NCBI GenBank assembly: GCA_020073645.1
Contig: JAIQET010000028.1
Location: 1 to 51,653, forward strand
Source: Terriglobia bacterium
Lineage (GTDB): Bacteria > Acidobacteriota > Terriglobia > Terriglobales > Acidobacteriaceae
Direction of reading: 5' to 3'
DNA: 51,653 bases
Shown: positions 16,789 to 23,551 of the stretch, piece by piece
Layout: every line of letters starts with the position of its first letter
How positions within the stretch are numbered: the first letter of the stretch is position 1
Notes under the pieces: model-generated
Database searches by the model: none
Seen by the model: the letters and a program-made list of their open reading frames with translations, nothing else
Told to the model about the DNA's origin: nothing
Position numbers and translations under genes: made by a program

Positions 16789-17111
16789 GCTTCATAAACC
16801 CTCCTCAGAGTCGGGAGATTGTAGCGTGATTCGTCGCTGCTCGGCGACGGTTACCCAGCGATTGAGATGTTGTTCGGTAACAGAATAGGGAAGAACGGGC
16901 GCGCGTGCGTGCCCTCCTGGCGGCTGGCCAGAGAGGTGCCGAAGGCGGAACGGCCGAACGGGCTTTATGCCGCTAGTTACCTTTATTTACAACAGCTTGT
17001 GCCAGGAACGCACGCCCTTTCGGGCATACTTCGCGTCCTCCGGCGTCCAATAATCGTAATGTAGGAAAGTCGGATTCTATGATAAACTTCTCCTGCAAGG
17101 GAGCGTTTGCT
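16789..17111. other. Intergenic region with small hairpins
   Basis: There is no convincing gene in these ~320 bases. It contains a CGTCGC/GCGACG stem near 16830 and GC-rich words (GGGCGCGCGTGCGTGCCC near 16895) recalling the REP-type hairpins. Short minus-strand frames here have no start or ribosome site. Confidence 0.45.
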
Positions 17112-17456
17112 ATGAAAGCAGCCACGGGTCCGGTTCCGGTAAAGAAGATCATCCGCGTCCGCGACAAGAACCAGATCACCTTGCCCGCGGTTGCGATTGC
17201 GGGCCTGCCGATCCATCCCGGCGATTTCATCGAACTGACTCGCACGGCTGACGGTTTGTTAGAGATCCGACCGATTTGCCTGGTACCGCTGGCTAATACC
17301 CCGGAAGCAGAGGCTTCCATCCGCGAGGCGGAGCACGACATGGAACAAGGGAACTACACGACATTCTCCAGCGCGCGCGAGTATGCCGATGAACTGAAGC
17401 GCCGTCGCAAGAAGCGAAAAGAAAAAGTCGCGCACGTTGCAGTGCATGCTGGATGA
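17112..17456 (+). CDS. AbrB/MazE-type regulator, possible antitoxin
   Basis: This 114-aa protein has a SpoVT-AbrB swapped-hairpin domain at about residues 10-55: KKIIRVRDKNQITLPA, then GDFIELTRTADGLLEIRP. The rest is an Ala/Glu-rich helix and a very basic tail (LKRRRKKRKEKV). I chose the ATG at 17112 because GGGAG lies about ten bases upstream. The gene 75 bases downstream encodes a compact unknown protein, so the pair could be a toxin-antitoxin unit. A free-standing regulator is equally possible. Confidence 0.75.
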   Translation: MKAATGPVPVKKIIRVRDKNQITLPAVAIAGLPIHPGDFIELTRTADGLLEIRPICLVPLANTPEAEASIREAEHDMEQGNYTTFSSAREYADELKRRRKKRKEKVAHVAVHAG

Positions 17457-17531
17457 CGGAATAAAGAGGCTTGGTAAAATCCCTGCGCAACTGGTAATGT
17501 CCTTTTTCCTCCCAGTCATGCTGGTCTGAAG

Positions 17532-17843
17532 ATGGACACTATCGTTCATGAGAGCCGGAAGTTTTACCGAATCGTAAATGCGCTCTGCGAAGCTCTCGAC
17601 GACGAAGCGGACCTGTTTGCAGATAACCTGTGCGACCTCATGGAAACACTGGAAGCCTATAAGTGGGATGATACGCTTCCTATTACGCCCTACCATGGCG
17701 GCAGATACAAACACCAGTGCCCAATCGATGCGGAGTTCATCCTAGTGTTCAAGAAAAGAGTTGAACACGATCGCGGGGGCCTTCCCGTCCGCGTACACCT
17801 TGATTTGTTGGGTATCGAGCGATTCAACCCTTCCCGATCTTAG
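17532..17843 (+). CDS. Unknown 103-aa protein downstream of AbrB-type gene
   Basis: This small protein has a helical, acidic N-terminal half (NALCEALDDEADLFADNLCD) and a strand-rich end (CPIDAEFILVFKKRV, VRVHLDLLGIERFNPS). The order of helices then strands and the size recall ParE/RelE-type toxins, but no diagnostic motif is present, so I do not assign it. It overlaps the convergent membrane-protein gene by 20 bases. Confidence 0.5.
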   Translation: MDTIVHESRKFYRIVNALCEALDDEADLFADNLCDLMETLEAYKWDDTLPITPYHGGRYKHQCPIDAEFILVFKKRVEHDRGGLPVRVHLDLLGIERFNPSRS

Positions 17844-18126
17844 AAAGAAAATCCAGGACAAAGCCGACCGTCAAAAGCAAATACCCTGCCCAACTCCAGT
17901 GCAACGCCTCCTTCGCCAGCCAGAGACTCAGTGCAGTCTCAGTGCCCAGGGGATTGCCACTCTCATCTTTCAAGGTAAAACCACTTTTTTTCTTCTTGAA
18001 TGTGCTTTGAAGACGCTTTGCGCCGTTTTCTGTACTGATACGTTTCCCGGCAAACAGCGCGTCCAGGGTCAAGAGGCTTCCTCCCGCGAACGTCAGCAAG
18101 GAAGACCAGATCTCCAGGCTAGCCAT
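17824..18126 (-). CDS. Small membrane protein
   Basis: This 100-aa protein has two membrane helices, about residues 7-24 (WSSLLTFAGGSLLTLDAL) and 76-94 (WSWAGYLLLTVGFVLDFLS), joined by a basic loop (FKKKKSGFTLKDESGNPLG). I chose ATG 18126 because GGAGG lies eight bases upstream; the ATG 15 bases earlier would overlap that site. The function is unknown. Confidence 0.6.
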   Translation of the reverse strand: MASLEIWSSLLTFAGGSLLTLDALFAGKRISTENGAKRLQSTFKKKKSGFTLKDESGNPLGTETALSLWLAKEALHWSWAGYLLLTVGFVLDFLSKIGKG

Positions 18127-18210
18127 GATGGTTTCCTCCATGTGGAACCGCTAAGGCCGTAGTATAGGAGGCGCAAGAACAAGAGGAAACCAACGAGGCC
18201 GACCACAGCC

Positions 18211-18259
18211 TTGCCGAGCTTGGCTCGGCCGGACAGCCGAGGCGGCTGTCCCTACGTGA
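18211..18259. repeat. Double-hairpin REP-like element, copy 2
   Basis: This is the best-preserved copy. The stem GCCGAGC-TTG-GCTCGGC is followed by a perfect 9-bp stem GGACAGCCG-AGG-CGGCTGTCC, then CTACGTGA. It lies five bases beyond the moeZ stop and could also act in transcript end formation. Confidence 0.85.
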
Positions 18260-18264
18260 GCGGT

Positions 18265-19437
18265 TCAATACTTCGGCATCTTGGGGTCGACCTTGTCCGC
18301 CCAGGCCAGAATGCCTCCGGCCAGGTTGTGGACTTTCTTGAATCCGGCCTGGCGGAGGAAGGCGACGGCTTTGCCACTGCGCACGCCGGAGCGGCAGTGG
18401 GCCACGATTTCGCGGCTGGAGTCGAGTTCGTGGACACGCTTGGGCAGGTCGCCGAGCGGAATCAGGTATCCGTTGATGTTGCAGATCTGGTATTCGTGGG
18501 GCTCGCGCACGTCGAGCACGAACAGGTCATCGCCCGCATCCAGCCGGCGCTTGAGTTCTTCCACCTGCATTTCGGGGAACTTGGTTTCCACCGGTTTCTC
18601 CTCGCCGCGGATTCCACAAAATTCGTTGTAGTCTATCAGCTTCGTGATCGTGGGATGCGTGCCGCAGGCGGGGCAGTCCGGATTCTTGCGCAGCTTGAGC
18701 TCGCGGAACTTCATGCCCAGCGCGTCGATCAAGAGCAGGCGTCCGATGAGCGGCTCGCCTTTGCCGAGGATCAGCTTGATGACTTCGGTGGCCTGCATCA
18801 CGCCCACCAGTCCAGGCAGAATGCCGAGCACTCCGCCCTCCGCGCAGGAGGGAACCAGCCCCGGCGGTGGCGGCTCGGGATAGAGGCAGCGGTAGCACGG
18901 GCCTTGTTCGGTGGCAAAGACGCTGGCTTGGCCTTCGAAGCGGAAGATCGATCCGTAGACGTTGGGCTTGCCGGTGAGCACGCAGGCGTCGTTGACCAGG
19001 TAGCGCGTGGGAAAGTTGTCGGTGCCGTCGGCAATGATGTCGAACGCGCGGAACAGGTCCAGCGCGTTGTCGCTGCTCAAGCGGGTTTCGAAGGTACGCA
19101 GGTTGAGAAACGGGTTGATCGCCTTCAGCTTCTCCGCCGCTGAATCGAGCTTCTTGCGCCCCACGTCGGCGGTGGTGTGGATGATCTGGCGCTGCAGGTT
19201 GGTGCAGTCCACCACGTCGAAGTCCACGATGCCGAGCGTGCCCACGCCCGCGGCGGCGAGATAGAGAGCGAGCGGCGAGCCCAGGCCGCCGGCGCCGATA
19301 CACAGGACGCGAGCGGCTTTGAGCTTCTGCTGTCCCTCCATGCCCACCTCGGGCATGATCAGGTGGCGCGAGTAGCGCAGGATTTCGTCGTTCGTCAGGG
19401 TAACGGCTTCGGGTTTGACTTGGGTTGTGGTGGCCAT
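18265..19437 (-). CDS. moeZ: Sulfur-carrier adenylyltransferase/sulfurtransferase (MoeZ/MoeBR)
   Basis: This 390-aa two-domain protein combines E1-like adenylation (residues ~1-275) and rhodanese (~285-390) domains. The ATP loop GAGGLGS is at 48-54. The zinc Cys pairs are C181/C184 and C255/C258, Cys198 lies in SCAEGG, and the rhodanese active Cys348 is in CRSGVRSG. Such proteins adenylate the C-terminus of ThiS/MoaD-like carriers and convert it to a thiocarboxylate. The operon (cysM, mec, cysO) points to CysO as partner. Its ATG is 55 bases after a poly-Cys leader ORF, with GAGG five bases upstream. Confidence 0.93.
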   Translation of the reverse strand: MATTTQVKPEAVTLTNDEILRYSRHLIMPEVGMEGQQKLKAARVLCIGAGGLGSPLALYLAAAGVGTLGIVDFDVVDCTNLQRQIIHTTADVGRKKLDSAAEKLKAINPFLNLRTFETRLSSDNALDLFRAFDIIADGTDNFPTRYLVNDACVLTGKPNVYGSIFRFEGQASVFATEQGPCYRCLYPEPPPPGLVPSCAEGGVLGILPGLVGVMQATEVIKLILGKGEPLIGRLLLIDALGMKFRELKLRKNPDCPACGTHPTITKLIDYNEFCGIRGEEKPVETKFPEMQVEELKRRLDAGDDLFVLDVREPHEYQICNINGYLIPLGDLPKRVHELDSSREIVAHCRSGVRSGKAVAFLRQAGFKKVHNLAGGILAWADKVDPKMPKY

Positions 19438-19451
19438 AAGGACCTCAAAAC

Positions 19452-19480
19452 TTACGATTGCTGATTTTCGATTGACGATT
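19452..19480. repeat. ACGATTGCTGATTTTCGATTG short-word repeat
   Basis: This is a tract of ACGATTG/CGATTGACGATTG words between the poly-Cys ORF hairpin and the moeZ ribosome site, of the same family as 7870-7906. It separates the leader from the gene it may control. Confidence 0.5.
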
Positions 19481-19481
19481 G

Positions 19482-19494
19482 GAGTTCGGAACTC
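19482..19494 (-). promoter_or_regulatory. Hairpin overlapping the stop of the poly-Cys ORF
   Basis: On the transcript, GAGTTC-C-GAACTC is a perfect 6-bp inverted repeat (realistically a 5-bp stem with a CCG loop). Its first two bases are the G and A of the leader ORF's TGA stop, so a ribosome finishing the leader would keep it open. A regulatory role is inferred. Confidence 0.4.
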
Positions 19495-19549
19495 AGCGAC
19501 AACAACAGGACGGACAACAACAGCAGCAGCAGGCGCTGTAGCGGGGCAT
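19493..19549 (-). CDS. Poly-cysteine leader peptide, putative Cys-responsive attenuator
   Basis: This ORF of 18 codons reads MPRYSACCCCCCPSCCCR and then TGA. Nine of 18 codons are Cys: three TGC and three TGT in a row, then three more TGT after Pro-Ser. It lies 31 bases after the cysO stop and 55 bases before moeZ in the CysO-pathway operon. Cys-rich leader ORFs before sulfur genes act as cysteine-responsive attenuators in mycobacteria. Ribosome stalling when Cys-tRNA is short would change translation or structure downstream. No clear Shine-Dalgarno precedes the ATG. Its translation is inferred, and a trinucleotide repeat is the main alternative. Confidence 0.65.
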   Translation of the reverse strand: MPRYSACCCCCCPSCCCR

Positions 19550-19580
19550 TCGGGGGTTAGTCCATCCCAGGATCATGGCT

Positions 19581-19853
19581 TCAGCGGCCTCCAGCGATGG
19601 AAGGCACGATGGAGATGGTATCACTATCGCGGACCTGGGTGGCTTCTTTCTGCAGGTAGCGCACGTCCTCGTCGTTCAGGTAGACATTGACGAAGGCGCG
19701 CAGCTTGCCGTCCTCGGTGTAGAGATGGCGGCGCAGGTCCGGGTGCCGGGCGACCAAGCCGGAAAGCGCTTCGCCCACCGTGGTGGCCTCGACCTCCACC
19801 GCAGGCTGCTTGTCCGAATACTGGCGCAAGGGAGTGGGAATAAGGATTTTCAT
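19581..19853 (-). CDS. cysO: CysO-like sulfur carrier (MoaD/ThiS family)
   Basis: This 90-aa ubiquitin-fold protein resembles mycobacterial CysO: MKILIPTPLRQY at the start, GKLRAFVNVYLNDEDVR in the middle and ISIVPSIAGG near the end. The C-terminal Gly would be made into a thiocarboxylate that donates sulfur to CysM. Unlike a mature carrier it ends Gly-Gly-Arg, so one residue must be removed first; the adjacent JAMM protease gene would suit. It lies between mec and moeZ. Confidence 0.88.
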   Translation of the reverse strand: MKILIPTPLRQYSDKQPAVEVEATTVGEALSGLVARHPDLRRHLYTEDGKLRAFVNVYLNDEDVRYLQKEATQVRDSDTISIVPSIAGGR

Positions 19854-19925
19854 AGCAACTAATTATGCCGGGACCCGACAATTAGAGATGCACCAGATCT
19901 GCCTGGGGATTCATCGCGGCGCGCT

Positions 19926-19950
19926 CACGGGCGAGACGCCCGTGCTCCAC
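19926..19950. repeat. REP-like hairpin with CCACA tail, copy 2
   Basis: This is a perfect 8-bp stem CACGGGCG-AGA-CGCCCGTG followed by CTCCACAA, located between mec and cysO. Confidence 0.65.
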
Positions 19951-19963
19951 AACCCTGGCATCC

Positions 19964-20398
19964 CTACGGCGCGATCTGGATCGGTTCGTCGTCGAGGTGC
20001 TTGTCGGTTTCCCCGGTTCCATCCAGCAAGAATGAATTTGTAGTTTCGGCCTTGCCCTTTTCAACGCTCGTGATCACGTACGAGCAGCCAAACCAGTGCG
20101 CCTCGGCCAGGTCGGTCCGAGACCAGCGCGCCGGGTGGTCAGGATGAGAATGATAAAAACCGAGAATGTCTTCGTTGCGCTCGCGTCCTTCGCGCTGGAT
20201 GCGTACCAGTTCCTTGGGATCGATGTGATAGCGGTTCCGTGGTGAGTCGGTGCGGGTGTTGCCGCAGGGCACCGACGAAGTGATCACGCGGCCATCGCCG
20301 TTCATCTGGCCGAGAAGAACCCCGCAGCATTCGTGCGGGTAGGCCTCCTCGCCGTGACAGCGGATGGAGTCGTAGGCCGACTTGGAAATCCTGAGCAT
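19964..20398 (-). CDS. mec: JAMM/MPN+ metalloprotease (Mec-like)
   Basis: This 144-aa zinc isopeptidase-type protein has an intact JAMM motif: Glu23 in HECCG, then His83, His85 and Pro86 in YHSHPDHP, Ser93 and Asp96. In mycobacteria the equivalent Mec+ cuts cysteine from CysO-Cys. Related bacterial enzymes also trim residues after the carrier's Gly-Gly. Both jobs fit here. I start at MLRISKSAYD; an upstream ATG at 20458 would add 20 residues encoded wholly by a GATTGTTGATT repeat. Confidence 0.9.
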   Translation of the reverse strand: MLRISKSAYDSIRCHGEEAYPHECCGVLLGQMNGDGRVITSSVPCGNTRTDSPRNRYHIDPKELVRIQREGRERNEDILGFYHSHPDHPARWSRTDLAEAHWFGCSYVITSVEKGKAETTNSFLLDGTGETDKHLDDEPIQIAP

Positions 20399-20406
20399 CT
20401 TTAAGA

Positions 20407-20485
20407 ATTGTTGATTTGTGATTGTTGATTGAAAGGCAAGGGTGCTTGGGTTTTTCATTCAACAATCAAAAATCAACAATCAGGA
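20407..20485. repeat. GATTGTTGATT inverted repeat
   Basis: The left arm (TTGTTGATTTGTGATTGTTGATTGAA) is complementary, over several blocks, to the right arm (TTCAACAATCAAAAATCAACAATC). The spacer is about 20 bases, giving a long interrupted hairpin between cysM and mec. The same words are at 2882-2967 and 22230-22262. Confidence 0.7.
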
Positions 20486-20486
20486 A

Positions 20487-21497
20487 TTACCCCTCCTCCC
20501 AGAACCGCTCGCTCAAGTATTTGTCGCCGGAGTCGCACAGGATCGTCACTAATACGGCGGGCTCGCTCTTTTTCAGTTGCCGGGCGATTTGCAGGCAGCC
20601 GACCACGGCGGCAGCAGCGGAGATTCCCACCAGCAAACCTTCTTCGCGAGCCAGGCGCTTGACCATGGCGTAGGATGCTTCGGTCGAGATCTCGAGATTC
20701 GCGTCGGCCAGGGAAGCATCGTAAATCCTGGGCACGATGGCGCTGGGCATGTGTTTGGCGCCTTCGATGCCGTGGAAAGGCGCATCGGGCTGCAGCGAGA
20801 CGCAGCGAATGTGTGGGTTCAGCTCCTTCAAGCGCCGGGCGGTGCCGACAAAAGTTCCGCTGGTGCCCAACATAGACACGAAGTGGGTGATACGTCCTTC
20901 GGTTTGTTGCCAGATTTCGTTGGCCGTGCCATGGTAGTGGGCCCGCCAGTTGGCGTCGTTGGAATACTGGTCGGCATAGAAATAAAGGTCGGGATGCTTG
21001 GCGGCGAGCTCGCGCGCCATGCGAATGGCGCCATCGGACCCGTCAGCGGGATCGGTATAAATAATGTTCGCGCCGTAGGCATGCAGAATCCGCTTGCGCT
21101 CGACGGAAACGTTTTCCGGCATGCACAGGGTGACCGGGATATCCAGAGCAGCGCCGATCATGGCGTAGGCGATGCCAGTATTGCCGCTGGTGGAATCGAG
21201 CAAGATTTTCCCCGGCTGCAGTTGTCCGTTGCGCCGCGCAGTCGCGATGATGTTGGCCGCGGCACGGTCCTTGACCGAGCCTCCGGGATTGAACCACTCT
21301 GCCTTGCCGAGCAGTTCAACGCCGGGATGTTCGGAAACGACGCGAGGCAGACGCAACAGGGGAGTATTGCCGATGCGATCGAGCGTATGCTGGCCGAGCG
21401 GGCTGACCTCGTTCGCGATCCGGTGCGCAGTGCCTCTAGCCGTGGCATGTACTGGCGAATCTGACACTTGCGCGAATCTGCGAGAGGCTGGTTCCAT
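20487..21497 (-). CDS. cysM: Cysteine synthase B-type, PLP-dependent
   Basis: This 336-aa fold-type II PLP enzyme has Schiff-base Lys76 in NPGGSVKDRAA, the phosphate-contact loop STSGNTGIAYA and the LGTSGTFVGTARRLKE loop. It ends CDSGDKYLSERFWEEG, typical of CysM. With cysO, mec and moeZ downstream it would use CysO thiocarboxylate with O-phosphoserine or O-acetylserine to form CysO-Cys. The acceptor is not decided by sequence alone. About 35 residues precede the conserved core. A TATAAT-like -10 (21572-21577) lies about 75 bases upstream. Confidence 0.92.
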   Translation of the reverse strand: MEPASRRFAQVSDSPVHATARGTAHRIANEVSPLGQHTLDRIGNTPLLRLPRVVSEHPGVELLGKAEWFNPGGSVKDRAAANIIATARRNGQLQPGKILLDSTSGNTGIAYAMIGAALDIPVTLCMPENVSVERKRILHAYGANIIYTDPADGSDGAIRMARELAAKHPDLYFYADQYSNDANWRAHYHGTANEIWQQTEGRITHFVSMLGTSGTFVGTARRLKELNPHIRCVSLQPDAPFHGIEGAKHMPSAIVPRIYDASLADANLEISTEASYAMVKRLAREEGLLVGISAAAAVVGCLQIARQLKKSEPAVLVTILCDSGDKYLSERFWEEG

Positions 21498-21650
21498 AGA
21501 CTTGAGAGAGTCGCCGTGACCAACGTAATGTGGGGTAACGGCAAAATCAGGTTTCAGAAGCTGCTCTTTAGATTATAAGGGATGATGATTGGATGCGTGG
21601 GGTTGCACAAAATGCCTTTTCCCGGAATCCGCATCTAACCTTACCGGGAC

Positions 21651-21696
21651 GACGAAGGGGCTTCATACAACCAGACGAAGGGGCTTCATACAACCA
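21651..21696. repeat. Exact 23-bp tandem duplication
   Basis: GACGAAGGGGCTTCATACAACCA occurs twice head to tail, ending one base before the ATG of the next gene. It is probably a recent slippage duplication in the 5' leader. Confidence 0.85.
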
Positions 21697-21697
21697 G

Positions 21698-22180
21698 ATG
21701 ACCACCAAGGTAGAGCAACGGAATTATGAAGAAGCGCTGAACTGGCTGCGCGAGCACGGTTTTGATGTGCTCGAAGCGCCGGGGACTCAAGGGCGTGTGT
21801 TCCTGAAGAAGTACACCTGCTCGGCAGCCATACAGAAGACAGCCGAGGATGGGGTGAAGATCTTTGCCTATCCGGGCTACCTGATCGGCAGCGAGATCTC
21901 CAAGCTGGTGAACCGGGGATACCAGCAATTCCTGAAAACCGCTAAGACGGAAGTCCCGGCCACGGCCGATCACCTGAAGGCTCTGCAACAATTCACCGAA
22001 GAGCTCAAGGAAGGCCTGGGACTGCCCAGCCTGTACAACGAATCGCTGGGCACGGTAAGCGAATCGTACCAGTACGACCGCATCGTGGACCGCGACAAGC
22101 CGAAGACGGAGCGCCCGAAGCGTCCGTGGGAAGTGGCGGGCGCGAAAGCGATGGCGGCGGCGAAAAAGGGACGGGCGTAG
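21698..22180 (+). CDS. Unknown protein, 160 aa
   Basis: This soluble protein begins MTTKVEQRNYEEALNWLREH. It has a mixed core (VFLKKYTCSAAIQKTAEDGV, YPGYLIGSEISKLVNRGYQQ), a linker and a basic Lys/Ala-rich C-terminus (AKAMAAAKKGRA). I do not recognise the family. ATG 21698 is preferred because upstream codons to 21593 pass through a 23-bp tandem duplication and read as noise, but the ribosome site is weak for either start. Confidence 0.62.
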   Translation: MTTKVEQRNYEEALNWLREHGFDVLEAPGTQGRVFLKKYTCSAAIQKTAEDGVKIFAYPGYLIGSEISKLVNRGYQQFLKTAKTEVPATADHLKALQQFTEELKEGLGLPSLYNESLGTVSESYQYDRIVDRDKPKTERPKRPWEVAGAKAMAAAKKGRA

Positions 22181-22262
22181 GACACCAGTCGTCAGTCGTC
22201 GGTCGTCAGTCGTCAGGTGGGCCGGGTTTCAATCAACAATCAGAATTCGAACAATCAACAAT
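22181..22262. repeat. GTCGTCAGTCGTC and CAATCAACAATC short-word repeats
   Basis: Two repeat styles lie side by side: CAGTCGTCAGTCGTCGGTCG words (22187-22215), also present at 48744-48759, and then CAATCAACAATCAGAATTCG words (22230-22262). They fill the gap between two genes. Confidence 0.65.
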
Positions 22263-22297
22263 TCCTGTGCGACACTAGTGCGCTCTGGAGGCATGGG

Positions 22298-22750
22298 ATG
22301 CGCACTACCTTCCTGATTTTCACTCTTGTTGTGATCTCCGCGGTCCTTTCGGCTGCAAAGAATCCCGCTGAGCAAGCAAAGTCCGCAGTCCGGCAGGTTC
22401 TCCAGCGCCAGCAGGAGGCTTGGAACCGGCATGACCTGGAAGGGTTCATGGCCGGGTACTGGAATTCTCCGGAGCTGACGTTCTTTTCCAGAGCGAAAGA
22501 GACGGCGGGGTGGCAGTCCACCATCGAGCGCTATCGCAAGACCTACCAGAGCGAAGGCCGGGAGATGGGCAAGCTTGAGTTCTCCGACCTGCGGATCGAA
22601 GCTCTGGGCCGGGATGCGGCGTTCGTGCGCGGGGCGTGGCATTTGACCATGCCGGACGGGAAGACGCCGCATGGGTTGTTTACGCTGGTTTTCCGCAGGT
22701 TTTCGGATGGGTGGAAGATCGTGCACGACCACACGTCGGCGGCGGAATAG
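22298..22750 (+). CDS. Exported DUF4440/SnoaL-like protein
   Basis: This 150-aa protein has a signal peptide (MRTTFLIFTLVVISAVLSAA) and an NTF2-like domain: VRQVLQRQQEAWNRHDLEGF, YWNSPELTFFS, then FTLVFRRFSDGWKIVHDHTS. GGAGG lies seven bases before ATG 22298. It is a paralogue in type, not in close sequence, of the protein at 12231. The ligand or reaction is unknown. Confidence 0.8.
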   Translation: MRTTFLIFTLVVISAVLSAAKNPAEQAKSAVRQVLQRQQEAWNRHDLEGFMAGYWNSPELTFFSRAKETAGWQSTIERYRKTYQSEGREMGKLEFSDLRIEALGRDAAFVRGAWHLTMPDGKTPHGLFTLVFRRFSDGWKIVHDHTSAAE

Positions 22751-22760
22751 GAACACCTTG

Positions 22761-22804
22761 TCGCCTTCGGCGACCGGGACGGGCGAGGGCGCCCGTCCCC
22801 ACAC
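22761..22804. repeat. REP-like hairpin with CCACAC tail, copy 3
   Basis: A small TCGCC-TTC-GGCGA hairpin is followed by a perfect 10-bp stem GGGACGGGCG-AGGG-CGCCCGTCCC and the tail CACAC. It lies between the convergent DUF4440 and RNase H genes. Confidence 0.8.
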
Positions 22805-22812
22805 GGGCCGTG

Positions 22813-23412
22813 CTAAGTCTTCACTCTCACCTGCACCCTTGTTCCCTCCGGCAGTTCGCCATCTCGCAACTCGATCTTGCCATCGCGGACTATGCCTTCG
22901 AATTCCTGCGGGGAAGGGCGCGCGGGCGAGGCGCCGGCGGCTGCACGGCCTGTGCCTTTGTCCATGGCTTCGTTGGCCAGGCGGTCGGCTTCGCGGTTGT
23001 GCTCGCGCAGGGCGTGGTCGATGGAAAACCAGTCCAGTTGCGCGATTAACTCTTTGGCGCGAGCGTGCAGGTCCTGCAGGGTGGGGTTCTTGACCTTGTA
23101 GATGCCCTTGATCTGCCGCACCAGCAGCTCGGAGTCGCTGACTACCTTGAGCGCCTTGGGACCGTGCGTGAGTGCGAACTCCAGCGCCGCGATCAGTCCC
23201 TGATACTCGGCGAAGTTATTGGTCTGGTGGCCAAGGTATTCGCTGAGCGCGGCGACTTTGTGTCCGGCTTGGTCCTTGATCACGACGCCGTAGCCAGCCG
23301 GGCCGGGATTGCCGCGGGCTCCGCCGTCGCAGTGGGCGATCAGGTAATGCTGGGGGACCGGTGCGGGGTGGGAACCGAAGAGGTCGCGGGTTCGCGGGGA
23401 ATGCGAGGGCAT
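22813..23412 (-). CDS. Ribonuclease H-type protein with C-terminal extension
   Basis: The RNase HI fold cleaves RNA in RNA-DNA hybrids. The catalytic acids are visible: Asp29 (CDGGARGNPGP), Glu69 (NNFAEYQGL), Asp93 (VSDSELLV) and Asp143 (REHNREADRLANEAMD). At 199 aa it has about 20 extra residues at each end. The C-terminal part (FEGIVRDGKIELRDGELPEG) resembles a small beta hairpin unit and follows a Gly/Ala/Pro linker. It is of the short cyanobacterial/archaeal type rather than E. coli RnhA. Confidence 0.9.
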   Translation of the reverse strand: MPSHSPRTRDLFGSHPAPVPQHYLIAHCDGGARGNPGPAGYGVVIKDQAGHKVAALSEYLGHQTNNFAEYQGLIAALEFALTHGPKALKVVSDSELLVRQIKGIYKVKNPTLQDLHARAKELIAQLDWFSIDHALREHNREADRLANEAMDKGTGRAAAGASPARPSPQEFEGIVRDGKIELRDGELPEGTRVQVRVKT

Positions 23413-23448
23413 GGCGGCAGTTTACAACGAGGGCGCGGTTTTGGCCCT

Positions 23449-23548
23449 GGGGGCCAAGGGACCGGTCAGAGACCCGTCCCCACACGATCCATCCCCACAA
23501 ACCTCTTTCCTCTACAGGCCTTCGCGGACAGGAGTGTCCGCGCCACAC
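23449..23548. repeat. REP-like hairpins with CCACAC tails, copies 4 and 5
   Basis: TTGGCCC/GGGCCAA (23449-23465) is followed by GGGACCGGTC-AGA-GACCCGTCCC with tail CACAC (to 23490). A second unit is GCGGACA-GGAG-TGTCCGC with tail CACAC (23524-23548). They lie between the esterase and RNase H genes. Confidence 0.75.
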
Positions 23549-23551
23549 GGG

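Noticed and set aside
16981..17065. Minus-strand run reading YWTPEDAKYARKG...
   Set aside because: It looks peptide-like but is only about 25 codons between stops with no start codon; at most a gene remnant.
19496..19549. Poly-Cys ORF as a simple (CAA/CAG)n microsatellite
   Set aside because: Considered as the null explanation. I kept the ORF because it has its own ATG and stop, keeps Cys in frame across a Pro-Ser break, and sits in a cysteine operon, but the alternative is not excluded.
20407..22262. Regularly spaced short words resembling a CRISPR array
   Set aside because: Units are 8-14 bases, directly adjacent and degenerate, with no unique spacers of constant length and no cas genes.
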